Positions 16,327-23,704 of a DNA stretch of 23,778 nucleotides are shown here, piece after piece. The notes under the pieces are model-generated. The model did no database searches. It worked only from the letters and a program-made list of their open reading frames with translations, and was not told the DNA's origin. A program made the translations under genes and the position numbers. The stretch comes from JAVVHH01 sp032249615 (lineage in GTDB: Bacteria > Pseudomonadota > Alphaproteobacteria > Acetobacterales > Acetobacteraceae), in contig JAVVHH010000056.1 in the NCBI GenBank assembly GCA_032249615.1, positions 1 to 23,778 of the forward strand. Direction: 5' to 3'. Position 1 is the stretch's first letter, and each line of letters opens with the position of its first letter.

Positions 16327-16952
16327 TGGATTGGTTGCAGATGGGTGAGGACGCTGCCAGAGGAGCCGCCGCCGGAAGCGTCGTGCCCGGGATTGGTACC
16401 GCGGTGGGCGCCGTCGGCGGCGTCGCCCTCGATCTCGCGCCGGAGCTGGGCCAGTGGCTGTTCGGCCCCGGCTCCGCCAACACCGTCAAAGCGGTGCAGA
16501 CCGCCGTGCAGACCGTCACCGGCTCCGCCGACATCGGCGATCAAGTGCAAGCCCTGACCAACCCCGATCTCGCCAGGACGTTGCGCGTCCAACTCGCATC
16601 CATCGCGGCGTCCCGCGCCGCCGATGCCGCCAAAGCAGCACAGGACCAGTTGGTTGCGCAGCTCGCCGACGTCGCCAACGCGCGCGCCACCACGGTCCAA
16701 CTCGCAGCCGCAGGTTCGCCCATGGCGTGGGGTGCGGCCGTCGTCAGCGTGGTGGTGCTGGCCGCTTTTGGCAGCGCGATGATGATGACCCTGTTCCGCC
16801 CCATTCCGCAAAACGCCGAGCCCGTGCTCAACGTTTTGCTCGGCAGCCTCACCGCCATGGCGACGAGCGTCGTCTCCTACTGGGTCGGCAGCAGCGTGGG
16901 CAGCGCGCGCAAGGATGCCCGTCTCGGCACCCTCATGGCTCACTCCCGGTAG
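16326..16952 (+). CDS. Holin, gene-transfer-agent 3-TM type
   Basis: 208 residues, ATG sharing one base with the endolysin stop (TGATG). A Gly/Ala-rich hydrophobic N-terminal segment (about 14-36, AAAGSVVPGIGTAVGAVGG), then LFGPGSANTVKAVQTAVQTVTG, an Ala/Gln-rich helix (about 85-125), and two strongly hydrophobic segments (about 133-155 and 165-188) match the 'holin of 3TMs' family first described for gene transfer agent release. It should form the lesion that lets the endolysin reach the cell wall. It is the last phage gene and ends 6 bp from a convergent host gene. Confidence 0.82.
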   Translation: MDWLQMGEDAARGAAAGSVVPGIGTAVGAVGGVALDLAPELGQWLFGPGSANTVKAVQTAVQTVTGSADIGDQVQALTNPDLARTLRVQLASIAASRAADAAKAAQDQLVAQLADVANARATTVQLAAAGSPMAWGAAVVSVVVLAAFGSAMMMTLFRPIPQNAEPVLNVLLGSLTAMATSVVSYWVGSSVGSARKDARLGTLMAHSR

Positions 16953-16979
16953 CGGCCGTCAATACAGATATTTCGGGAG
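16943..16979. repeat. Inverted repeat straddling the phage/host gene junction
   Basis: CTCCCG (16943-16948) and CGGGAG (16974-16979) flank the two convergent stop codons, with 25 bases between the arms. It could form a weak bidirectional hairpin. Six base pairs with a long loop may be chance. Confidence 0.25.
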
Positions 16980-18050
16980 CGTCAGGAGGGGGAACGCGCT
17001 GTGCACATGCGGCTCTGTCACCATCTCGACGCTCCGGAGATAGCTTCTGTCGAGTTTCTCGAAACCGCTCAGCCCTAAAAGGCCGAGGCACTCGACGACT
17101 TCCTCCTCGAGCAACTCGATCACCCGCGCGATGCCCTCTGCCCCCGCCGCCGCGAAGCCATAAACGTACAGCCGCCCGATCCCGACCAGGTCAGCGCCGA
17201 GCGCGATCGCCTTGACCACGTCGCTTCCGCGCGAAATGCCCCCGTCTGCAATGATCATGGCCCGCTTGCCGACAGCGTCCACGATCTCGGGCAGCACCTC
17301 CGCTGACCCGGCGCCATGGTCGAGCTGACGGCCGCCATGGTTCGACACGTAAATCCCCTCGACCCCGAGATCGCACGCCCGTATCGCGTCCTCCGCGGTC
17401 GCGATGCCTTTGATGATCAGCTTGATCTTGTGCTTGCGCTTGAACCGCTCGATGTCGCTCCAGTTCAGCGCCGCCTGATACTCCATACCCGCCGACCGCG
17501 CCCGCCAGGGCTTGGCAAAGCGGTTCGCGATGTCGCGCTCGCGCCGGCTATAGATCGCACTATCTACCGTGATGCAGAACGCGTCATAGCCCGCGTCGAT
17601 TGCGCGCTGCGCGTGGTCGTCGACAAACGCGTCATCGCCGCGAACGTAGAGCTGAAAAATCTTGCAGCCGCTGGCCGCCACCGCCGTTCGCTCGAGCCCG
17701 GCCTCGCTCACCGAGCTGATGAAGAACGGGATCCCGGCGAGCCCCGCTCCTTGTGCGACCGTAACGCCGCCCCCGGCTCCGAGCTGGTCCAAACCCCCGA
17801 CCGGCGCGAGCGCGACGGGCAACCGCACGCGATGGTCCAGGAACTTCGTCGACGCGTCGACATGCGAAACATCCTCGAGCACGCGTGGCCGGAACCCGAC
17901 CCGGTCCAACGCGGCGCGGTTTCGCCGCACCGTCGTCTCCGTCGAGGTTCCCCCGATCACGTAGTCCCAAAGGTTCTGGTTAAGGCTCAATCGCGCCGCC
18001 GCGATCACCTCGTGCAACGTCTGAAAACGTTCCTGGGCGGCGTTTCGCAT
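16959..18050 (-). CDS. FMN-dependent alpha-hydroxy-acid dehydrogenase/oxidase
   Basis: 363 residues with a good ribosome site (GGGGAGA) before the ATG. It belongs to the glycolate oxidase / L-lactate dehydrogenase / mandelate dehydrogenase family, which oxidises L-2-hydroxy acids to 2-oxo acids with FMN. All the usual active-site positions are visible: Y30 (WDYVIGG), Y135 (FQLYV), D163 (TVDSA), K214 (IIKG), H238 and R241 in SNHGGRQLD, and the FMN phosphate region DGGISRGSDVVKA (269-281). Length is normal and there is no membrane segment, so a soluble enzyme is expected. The substrate (lactate, mandelate or another acid) cannot be told from the sequence. It is the first host gene after the phage region and is convergent with the holin. 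Confidence 0.92.
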   Translation of the reverse strand: MRNAAQERFQTLHEVIAAARLSLNQNLWDYVIGGTSTETTVRRNRAALDRVGFRPRVLEDVSHVDASTKFLDHRVRLPVALAPVGGLDQLGAGGGVTVAQGAGLAGIPFFISSVSEAGLERTAVAASGCKIFQLYVRGDDAFVDDHAQRAIDAGYDAFCITVDSAIYSRRERDIANRFAKPWRARSAGMEYQAALNWSDIERFKRKHKIKLIIKGIATAEDAIRACDLGVEGIYVSNHGGRQLDHGAGSAEVLPEIVDAVGKRAMIIADGGISRGSDVVKAIALGADLVGIGRLYVYGFAAAGAEGIARVIELLEEEVVECLGLLGLSGFEKLDRSYLRSVEMVTEPHVHSAFPLLTLPKYLY

Positions 18051-18148
18051 GGTTTCTCCCCGTAAAGCGCACTGCTTTCACAATGACGGAGAGGCACGCT
18101 AGCCGCTGGCCAGCGACACGTCACCTACGCCGGACGGACGACCCTCCT

Positions 18149-20104
18149 TCAGTGACGGCCCTGCCTTACGTGACCCGACGGACGAGGCGGTGTCTTGATC
18201 TCCCGCAGCAGCCCGGCACACGCGTTGTCGTCTCCGGTCCCGAATTGGATCGTCGGCAGCAACCCGGCAAGCGGCGTGAGTAGAACTCCCAGGCCAACCG
18301 CGGCCGCTGCCCGCGCGCCGCCCTCGGCAAGGTCCGGCCGAATGCTGGGATTCCCCAGAGTGCCCCCGATCCCGATCGGCGCCGGCAGCGTTCCGACGCT
18401 GAAATGCTTCGCCTTCGTTCGCAAGCTGAGGTTCATTTGTTCTGTCTTGAGATTGACTCCCCCCGTGATGCCGATCCGGGAGTCGTTCGTATCCAGCATG
18501 GTCAACCGTGACTCGGCGTGGCCGCCCTTGAGCGAAACGTCCGTGATTAGACACTCGATCCGCTCTCGGGTCGGAATCCCCAACGCCGACAGCAGCGCGT
18601 TGCCGAACTGCAGGCCGGACAGGTCAACCAACAGCGCGCTCAGGTTACCGCCCGAGCCCATGTAGAGTTTGATCTCCCCGTTGCCGTCGCCTAGGATCGC
18701 TGCCAGAGACTTCCCCGTCCCTTCGATCACGGCTTCCCCGCTAATGCTTCCGGCACCTTGCGCAACCCCGGTCGCGTTCAAAAGCTTGCTGACATCGACT
18801 TGCTTGAAGTTGACGTCGGCCTTCATCGCGAGCGCATCGTGTCGCTCCGCGAGTCGAATGTTCGACTCGATCTCCCCCTTCCCGATGCCGAAGCTCAGCG
18901 GGTGGAGCGAGACATCCCCGTTGACGATGTCCATGCGCACCCGCATGTGGTCGAGCGGCTGGTGCCGGCCCTCGATGCGATTGGCCTCATACTGCAAGTG
19001 AACGTCGGCGACGTTAAGCTTCGGCATGGAGATCGGGTCGTCGGGCAAAACGCGCCCATCCGACCGCGCCGGCTTCTTCGTTCCCTTGTCCGCATCGCCC
19101 GGATTGGCGCCGATGAAGCCGCCGAGGTCCGTGAGATCGACCCGCTTGGAACGGAGATCCGCGGTCAGCACCGGCCGGGTCGTCTTGGTGTTCACGGACA
19201 GCGCACCCTCGAGGTCGCTGCTGCCCACCTTGCCGTCCAGCCCCTCGAATTTCACCAGCCCGGCCACGTAGTCGAGCTTGCCCGCGATCCGGTACGCAGG
19301 CGTCTCCGGGATCGCAATCCCGGTGAGCGGCAGCAACAACGCCATGTTCGGCCCGGCGAGCGTAAGTTGCACATCGGCACCGCTAAACTTGAGCGGGTCC
19401 TCGATCGTCCCTTTGACCGACGCCTTGGTCGGTCCGTTCTCAAGCCTCAAGTCGACAGGGTAGGGGTCTCCCGCATCGCGCAGGCTCAGCAGGGCGCCGC
19501 CGACGAAATCCGCCACGATCGGCTGCTTCGCATAGGTGCCCTTCGCGTGGGCAACGATCTGGTCCTTGCTGCTCTGATCGCCCGCCTTGGTCTCGACCGA
19601 GATTTGCATGTCCGTATTCAACGGCGCCGAGCGTACGTGCACGCTTCCGTTGTTGATCACCAACCGTCCGAGCGTTGGACCCCCGCCACCCCCGGAACTG
19701 CTGGACTCGCCGCCAAAGTTCCAGTTCGCCTTCTTATCGGCCAGCTGTTCCGCGTCGATGACGGGCGTATCGAACTGAATGAGCGGCAGCACGACGTCCC
19801 GCTTCTTCAACAACGGCATCACCTCGACATCGGCCGTCAGATGCGCTGCCGTCGCAAACGGCGCATTGCCCGGCCAGTCCGCCGGATTACCGATCGTCAC
19901 GTCGTCGGCCACCACCCGGGTCGTTCGCCCGAGCTTGACGTGGAGGTGGCCAATGGTGACCGGCCGTCCGAGTGCCGCACTGGCCCGCGAGTCGACCAGG
20001 GGGATCAACCAATCCCACTGAAACAGAAGCGCGACGATCACCAGGGCGGCAACGACGAGACCAACAATATAAGGCCACCGGCGGCGACGGACGGATTCAC
20101 TCAT
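18149..20104 (-). CDS. AsmA-family inner-membrane protein
   Basis: 651 residues. A basic N terminus (RRRRW) and one membrane helix (about 11-29) anchor a large periplasmic region. VDSRASAALGRPVTIGHLHV (about 37-56) and the DVTIGNPADWPG segment (about 68-79) are typical of the AsmA N-terminal domain. The C-terminal half (SGEAVIEGTG, LDTNDSRIGITGGVNLKTEQMNL) matches the AsmA C-terminal domain. A Ser/Gly-rich linker lies at about 134-142. Proteins of this family are bridge-like and are linked to outer-membrane assembly and phospholipid movement between the membranes. It lies upstream of the dehydrogenase on the same strand with a 98-base gap in which no clear promoter is seen. The 88-base gap to the divergent NIPSNAP gene should hold promoters for both directions, but none is convincing. 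Confidence 0.85.
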   Translation of the reverse strand: MSESVRRRRWPYIVGLVVAALVIVALLFQWDWLIPLVDSRASAALGRPVTIGHLHVKLGRTTRVVADDVTIGNPADWPGNAPFATAAHLTADVEVMPLLKKRDVVLPLIQFDTPVIDAEQLADKKANWNFGGESSSSGGGGGPTLGRLVINNGSVHVRSAPLNTDMQISVETKAGDQSSKDQIVAHAKGTYAKQPIVADFVGGALLSLRDAGDPYPVDLRLENGPTKASVKGTIEDPLKFSGADVQLTLAGPNMALLLPLTGIAIPETPAYRIAGKLDYVAGLVKFEGLDGKVGSSDLEGALSVNTKTTRPVLTADLRSKRVDLTDLGGFIGANPGDADKGTKKPARSDGRVLPDDPISMPKLNVADVHLQYEANRIEGRHQPLDHMRVRMDIVNGDVSLHPLSFGIGKGEIESNIRLAERHDALAMKADVNFKQVDVSKLLNATGVAQGAGSISGEAVIEGTGKSLAAILGDGNGEIKLYMGSGGNLSALLVDLSGLQFGNALLSALGIPTRERIECLITDVSLKGGHAESRLTMLDTNDSRIGITGGVNLKTEQMNLSLRTKAKHFSVGTLPAPIGIGGTLGNPSIRPDLAEGGARAAAAVGLGVLLTPLAGLLPTIQFGTGDDNACAGLLREIKTPPRPSGHVRQGRH

Positions 20105-20192
20105 CCAGCATCAACGGACCATGCCCACGGCAGGTTCCGCTTGCCGCCTTGCGCCCCGCCCCGCACTGTGTCCCCAAATGAGAGGGACGCCC

Positions 20193-20519
20193 ATGATCCA
20201 TGAATTGCGGATTTATCGCTGCGTGCCAGGCAGGTTGCCCGCGCTGCTCAAGCGCTTCGAGACCATCACTCTCTCGTTGTGGGAACGGCACGGGATCCGA
20301 CAGGCCGGCTTTTGGACGACGCTGGTTGGCGAATCCAACCAGGAACTCACGTACATGCTGGCCTGGGAGAGCCTTGCAGAGCGGGAAACCAAGTGGACGG
20401 CCTTCCAGAGCGACCCGGAATGGCTCAGCGCGCGGGCCGAAACTGAGAAGGATGGCCAGATCGTCGGGAACATCACCAGCCAATTCCTAACCCCCACCAG
20501 CTTCTCAAGCGTACGATGA
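20193..20519 (+). CDS. NIPSNAP family protein
   Basis: 108 residues from the ATG at 20193, preceded by AGAGGGA. The N-terminal MIHELRIYRCVPGRLPALLKRF and the TYMLAWESLAERETKW...FQSDPEW segment are the marks of the NIPSNAP ferredoxin-like fold (one dimeric alpha/beta-barrel unit). The biochemical role of bacterial members is not settled. An in-frame start at 20121 would add a low-complexity extension and is rejected. The stop overlaps the start of the metallohydrolase (ATGA), so the two are translationally coupled and probably work in the same, unidentified, pathway. Confidence 0.82.
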   Translation: MIHELRIYRCVPGRLPALLKRFETITLSLWERHGIRQAGFWTTLVGESNQELTYMLAWESLAERETKWTAFQSDPEWLSARAETEKDGQIVGNITSQFLTPTSFSSVR

Positions 20520-21181
20520 ACGGCTTGAGCGGGGCCATCATTCCGGTCACGCTGCTTCAGCAGAACTGCACCCTGCTGTGGGACGATGCGACCAAGGCTG
20601 CCTGGGTCATCGATCCCGGCGGCGACATCCCGCGCATTCGTGAGGCAATCGCCGAGCTCGGCCTCTCCGTCGAGCGAGTGCTCCTCACCCATGGACACAT
20701 CGATCACGCCGGCGGCGCTGCTTTGCTGCGTGACGCCCTGCCCGGCGTTCCGCTCGAAGGGCCCGACGAACGGGACTCCTTCCTGCTCGATGGGCTAGAG
20801 GATCAGGGACGCCGCTTCGGCGTGGCAGGCGCACGCAACGTCAGGCCCGACCGGTTCCTCGCCGAAGGCGAGCACCTCGAACTCGCCGAACACCGGTTCG
20901 AGGTGCTCCATTGCCCCGGCCACACGCCGGGTCATGTCGTTTTCGTCGATCGCCAAGGTGGCCTCGCGGTCGTGGGCGACGTGCTGTTTCAGGGTTCGGT
21001 CGGCCGCACCGATTTTCCTTACGGCGACACGGCCGCCCTGCTTGCCTCGATCCGCGACAAGCTCATGCCGCTCGATGACGCCACGACCGTCCTGTGCGGC
21101 CACGGCCCTGGCACCACGATCGGTGCCGAGCGCCGCAGCAACCCGTATGTGCAGGAAGCGGTTAGCCGCGCCGGAGCCTAG
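20516..21181 (+). CDS. Metallo-beta-lactamase-fold hydrolase, glyoxalase II-like
   Basis: 221 residues with the full metal-binding set of the metallo-beta-lactamase superfamily: THGHIDHAGG (H59, H61, D63, H64), HCPGHTPGH (next His), VVGDVLFQGSVGR (bridging Asp) and CGHGPGTTIGAERRSNPYV (last His). The C-terminal GPGTTIG.ER..NP motif is typical of the YcbL / small glyoxalase II-like group, cytosolic thioester hydrolases of uncertain substrate. It is translationally coupled to the NIPSNAP gene and convergent with folE, with only a 12-base gap. Confidence 0.88.
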   Translation: MNGLSGAIIPVTLLQQNCTLLWDDATKAAWVIDPGGDIPRIREAIAELGLSVERVLLTHGHIDHAGGAALLRDALPGVPLEGPDERDSFLLDGLEDQGRRFGVAGARNVRPDRFLAEGEHLELAEHRFEVLHCPGHTPGHVVFVDRQGGLAVVGDVLFQGSVGRTDFPYGDTAALLASIRDKLMPLDDATTVLCGHGPGTTIGAERRSNPYVQEAVSRAGA

Positions 21182-21193
21182 CCCCCGCAATCG

Positions 21194-21832
21194 TCAGTAA
21201 TCGACGGCGCCCGGCGCGCGGTTGCTGATCATCGATAGCAACTCCCGCCGGGTCGCAGCATCCTCACGGAAACAGCCGGTCATACGGCTCGTGACCATAC
21301 TCGTCCCGGTTTTGTGCACACCCCTTGTGCTCATGCATTGATGGCCGGCCTCGATGACCACGGCCACGCCGCGGGGCTGCAGCACGTGCTCGATCGTATC
21401 CGCGATCTGCACCGTCAGCCGCTCCTGGATTTGCAGCCGCTTCGAGAACGCGTCGGCCACGCGCGCCAGCTTGCTGATTCCAACGACGCGATTGCGCGGC
21501 AGATAGCCGATATGACACCGCCCGATGATCGGCACCATGTGGTGCTCGCAGTGGCTCTCGATCCGGATGTCTCGAAGCAGCACGATCTCGTCGTAGCCGT
21601 CCACGTCCTCGAAGGTTCGCTGCAGGAGCGCGACCGGATCGATGTCATATCCGGAGAACATCTCGCGATACGAGCGCGCTACCCGAGCCGGCGTATCCCG
21701 TAGCCCCTCGCGTGCAGGATCGTCGTTTGCCCATCGAATGAGGGTGCGTACGGCTTCCTCGGCCTCTGCCTGGGTTGGGCGAAGCGTGCTGAGCGAGCCA
21801 GTCGCGAGCAGGGGAGGGGTAATCTCGTTCAC
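21194..21832 (-). CDS. folE: GTP cyclohydrolase I
   Basis: About 212 residues if the GTG at 21832 is used. GTP cyclohydrolase I converts GTP to 7,8-dihydroneopterin triphosphate, the first step of folate synthesis. Zinc and catalytic residues are present: C95 and H98 in ESHCEHHM, and C166 in GHQCMSTRGVHK. Other family motifs are REGLRDTPARVAR (41-53), GRCHIGYLPR..VVGISKLAR (104-124) and an SRMTG.FRED segment near the end. The start is uncertain: the frame is open back into apaG, no ATG lies in the 49-base gap, and candidates are the GTG at 21832 (weak GAAAG upstream) or a TTG at 21880 (no ribosome site). It is probably the last gene of the metZ-apaG-folE unit. Confidence 0.93.
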   Translation of the reverse strand: MNEITPPLLATGSLSTLRPTQAEAEEAVRTLIRWANDDPAREGLRDTPARVARSYREMFSGYDIDPVALLQRTFEDVDGYDEIVLLRDIRIESHCEHHMVPIIGRCHIGYLPRNRVVGISKLARVADAFSKRLQIQERLTVQIADTIEHVLQPRGVAVVIEAGHQCMSTRGVHKTGTSMVTSRMTGCFREDAATRRELLSMISNRAPGAVDY

Positions 21833-21881
21833 GGGTGCACTTTCATATTGCCCATGTATATCGACTTCGTGATTGAGCAAG

Positions 21882-22286
21882 TCAGTGGAGTTGAGCCCGC
21901 TGCCCCGGACTATCGAGGCTGAAAGCCGGGATCGCGACATCGAATGCCTGACCAGATGCCGTCGCCACCATGTGGTAGGCGCCGACCATGATGCCCGAAC
22001 TCGTATCGAGTGGCGTGCCGGACGTGTATTCGAACGACTCGCCCGCCTCGAGCACCGGCTGCTCGCCGACCACGCCGGCGCCTTGCACGATCTGCAGCCG
22101 CCCATGTGCATCGGTGATCCGCCAAGTCCGCCGAAGGAGCTGAACCGTCTCGCGCCCGAGATTCGTAATTCGCACCTGATAGGCCCAGACCCAGGGGCCG
22201 CTCTCGAGGTCCGACTGGTCCTCCAGGAAGTAGGTCCGAACTACCACCTCGATCCCGTTGGTGACCGCCCGATACTCCGGTGACAT
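21882..22286 (-). CDS. apaG: ApaG domain protein (Co2+/Mg2+ efflux protein ApaG)
   Basis: 134 residues, the usual length. The segment GAGVVGEQPVLEAGESFEYTSG (about 69-90) with the following PLDTSSGIMVGAYHMV is the diagnostic ApaG core; YQVRITNLG (about 36-44) and LLRRTWRITDAHG (about 50-62) precede it. The fold is a fibronectin III-like beta sandwich. ApaG has been linked to Co2+ resistance and Mg2+ efflux, and similar domains occur in eukaryotic F-box proteins; the molecular role is still unclear. It starts two bases after the metZ stop, so it is translated by coupling and shares the metZ promoter. Confidence 0.95.
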   Translation of the reverse strand: MSPEYRAVTNGIEVVVRTYFLEDQSDLESGPWVWAYQVRITNLGRETVQLLRRTWRITDAHGRLQIVQGAGVVGEQPVLEAGESFEYTSGTPLDTSSGIMVGAYHMVATASGQAFDVAIPAFSLDSPGQRAQLH

Positions 22287-22288
22287 TG

Positions 22289-23494
22289 CTACTCTGCGGC
22301 CTGCCGAGTTGGCATGCTCAACCCCGCGAGCGCCGCCTCGAGATCCTCGATCAGGTCGTCGGCATCCTCGAGACCCACGGAAAGCCGGATCGCTCCGTCC
22401 GTGATGCCCAGACGAGCCCGCTCCTCCGCCCCGATCCGCATATGGGTCGTGGTCGCCGGATGCGTCGCCAAAGACTTCGAATCGCCCAGGTTATTGGAGA
22501 CGGCGATCAGGTTGAACGCGTTCATCGCCGAGAACGCAGCCTCCTTGTCCGCCAACTCGAACGTGACCATCGTCCCACCCGATCGCATCTGCCGCATCGC
22601 CAAGGCGTGCTGAGGGTGATCCGCCCTCTCCGGATACAAAACGCGCCGTACGGCCGGATGCTCGGCCAGCGTGTCCGCGACCCGGCGCGCACTCCGGCTC
22701 GCAGCATCGACCCGCAGCGCCAAGGTTTCCAAACCCTTCAGCAGGACCCATGCCGTGAACGGCGACATGCTCGGCCCGGTGTTGCGAATGAACGGCTGCA
22801 GCGTCTCGTCGACCCAGGTCTTCCCGCCCAGAACGGCGCCACCCAGAACACGGCCTTGCCCGTCGATATGCTTTGTGCACGAGTAAACCACGACATCGGC
22901 GCCCAGCTCGAACGGCTTCTGCAGCAGCGGCGTGGCAAAGACGTTGTCGACCACGACGATCGCCCCGGCGGCGTGGGCCAGGTCGCTGATCGCCCGGAGG
23001 TCGAGCACCTCCAGCATCGGATTGGAGGGGCTTTCCAGCAGAACCAGCGAGGCCGGCGTCGAAAGAGCCTGCGCCCACGCATCGAGATCCGTCCCATCAA
23101 CGAACTCGCTCGTGATCCCGTAGCGCGGCAGCAACGTCGACACGATCCAGTGACACGACCCGAAAAGCGCGCGCGATGCCACGACCCGGTCGCCCGCTTT
23201 CAGGTGGGACAGCATGCAGGCATGCACCGCAGCCATCCCGGTGGCTGTCGCGCGGCACGCCTCGGCACCCTCGATCTGCGCCAGCCGCTCTTCCAGCATC
23301 GCCACGGTCGGATTCCCGAACCGCGAATACTGATAGTGCGCGATTTCTCCCTTGAACGTCGCTTCCGCCTGCTCGGCATCGTCATAGACAAAGCCGCTGG
23401 TCAGAAACAGCGCCTCAGCCGTTTCCCCATGGACCGATCGTGTGGTTCCGCCGTGAACCAGGAGTGTTGCGGGACGGTAGGACGATTGCGACAT
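22289..23494 (-). CDS. metZ: O-succinylhomoserine sulfhydrylase
   Basis: 401 residues from ATG 23494, with GTGAGG six bases upstream. This PLP enzyme of the Cys/Met metabolism family makes homocysteine directly from O-succinylhomoserine and sulfide in methionine synthesis. Visible motifs: SRFGNPT (57-63), ATATGMAAV (82-90), ESPSNPMLEV (154-163), VVDNVFATP (181-189, D183 contacts the pyridine nitrogen), YSCTKHIDGQGR with the PLP Lys K208, then NTGPSMSPFTAW and a C-terminal IRLSVGLEDADDLIEDL. The family includes cystathionine gamma-synthase and -lyase; the GQGR after the PLP Lys and the SAM-II riboswitch support MetZ. A longer in-frame version starting at 23599 would run through the riboswitch and is rejected. 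Confidence 0.93.
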   Translation of the reverse strand: MSQSSYRPATLLVHGGTTRSVHGETAEALFLTSGFVYDDAEQAEATFKGEIAHYQYSRFGNPTVAMLEERLAQIEGAEACRATATGMAAVHACMLSHLKAGDRVVASRALFGSCHWIVSTLLPRYGITSEFVDGTDLDAWAQALSTPASLVLLESPSNPMLEVLDLRAISDLAHAAGAIVVVDNVFATPLLQKPFELGADVVVYSCTKHIDGQGRVLGGAVLGGKTWVDETLQPFIRNTGPSMSPFTAWVLLKGLETLALRVDAASRSARRVADTLAEHPAVRRVLYPERADHPQHALAMRQMRSGGTMVTFELADKEAAFSAMNAFNLIAVSNNLGDSKSLATHPATTTHMRIGAEERARLGITDGAIRLSVGLEDADDLIEDLEAALAGLSMPTRQAAE

Positions 23495-23526
23495 GGCCAG
23501 CCTCACATACCAGCCGTCAAACCCCA

Positions 23527-23543
23527 GGTCACAACCAGTGACC
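23527..23543 (-). terminator. Terminator-like hairpin between the SAM-II aptamer and metZ
   Basis: On the minus strand GGTCAC-TGGTT-GTGACC forms a perfect 6-bp stem. It can be extended outward by CC/GG and two G-T pairs past one T-T mismatch, and is followed by a short TTT. It lies 3' of the aptamer and before the ribosome site. The extended 5' arm shares its CC with the GGCC thought to form the pseudoknot, so it may be the expression platform. The short T run makes efficient termination uncertain. Confidence 0.4.
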
Positions 23544-23545
23544 AA

Positions 23546-23604
23546 AGGCCTCTTTAGCGCGCTTCTTTCACCTCGCCGCAATCCGGCCGGACAAATCACG
23601 AGGG
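23546..23604 (-). ncRNA. SAM-II riboswitch (metA motif) upstream of metZ
   Basis: Read on the minus strand, CCTCG pairs with CGAGG to make P1 (+ strand 23599-23603 and 23571-23575). The loop holds TGATTTGTCCGGCCGGATTG, and downstream comes GCTAAAGAGGCC. This matches the SAM-II pattern UGAUUU...CCG..UUGC...GCUAAA.AGG, and GGCC in the loop can pair with the 3' GGCC to close the pseudoknot. SAM-II aptamers occur mainly in Alphaproteobacteria before metA, metX and metZ and lower expression when S-adenosylmethionine is plentiful. The position, about 52 bases before the metZ start and downstream of a predicted promoter, fits. Confidence 0.87.
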
Positions 23605-23625
23605 GACGTTCGTCGATCCACGTTA

Positions 23626-23654
23626 ACCCTATGCGGCTGCAATTGCGTGGTCAA
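23626..23654 (-). promoter_or_regulatory. Predicted sigma-70 promoter of metZ-apaG-folE
   Basis: On the minus strand TTGACC (23649-23654) and TAGGGT (23626-23631) are 17 bases apart. The -35 box is close to the alphaproteobacterial consensus and the -10 box is weak. The start point would fall just upstream of the SAM-II aptamer, as required. Confidence 0.5.
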
Positions 23655-23671
23655 CCGGCTTTCCGTATAGA
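23643..23671 (+). promoter_or_regulatory. Predicted sigma-70 promoter of the tRNA-Gly gene
   Basis: TTGCGT (23643-23648) and TATAGA (23666-23671) with a 17-base spacer, about 33 bases before the mature tRNA 5' end. Its -35 box directly abuts the -35 box of the opposite metZ promoter. Confidence 0.5.
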
Positions 23672-23704
23672 GGATGGCGTCGTCGATGGACGAACTACGG
23701 CGGT

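Noticed and set aside
16959..18050. Dehydrogenase considered as phage-carried cargo
   Set aside because: It is on the opposite strand and followed only by typical chromosomal genes (AsmA, folE, apaG, metZ), so it is better read as the first host gene.
18758..20203. 481-codon open frame on the plus strand opposite the AsmA gene
   Set aside because: The AsmA frame has a membrane anchor and family motifs; the opposite frame is Arg/His-rich and meaningless.
21833..22111. Long N-terminal extension of GTP cyclohydrolase I overlapping apaG
   Set aside because: The extension is Arg/Ser-rich, overlaps most of apaG in another frame, and is not part of the family.
22280..23557. 425-codon open frame on the plus strand opposite metZ
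   Set aside because: metZ shows all PLP-enzyme motifs, while the antisense product has no recognisable domain and runs through the riboswitch.
23495..23599. 35-residue N-terminal extension of MetZ
   Set aside because: It would be encoded by the SAM-II aptamer and hairpin. The ATG at 23494 has a good ribosome site and gives the normal family length.
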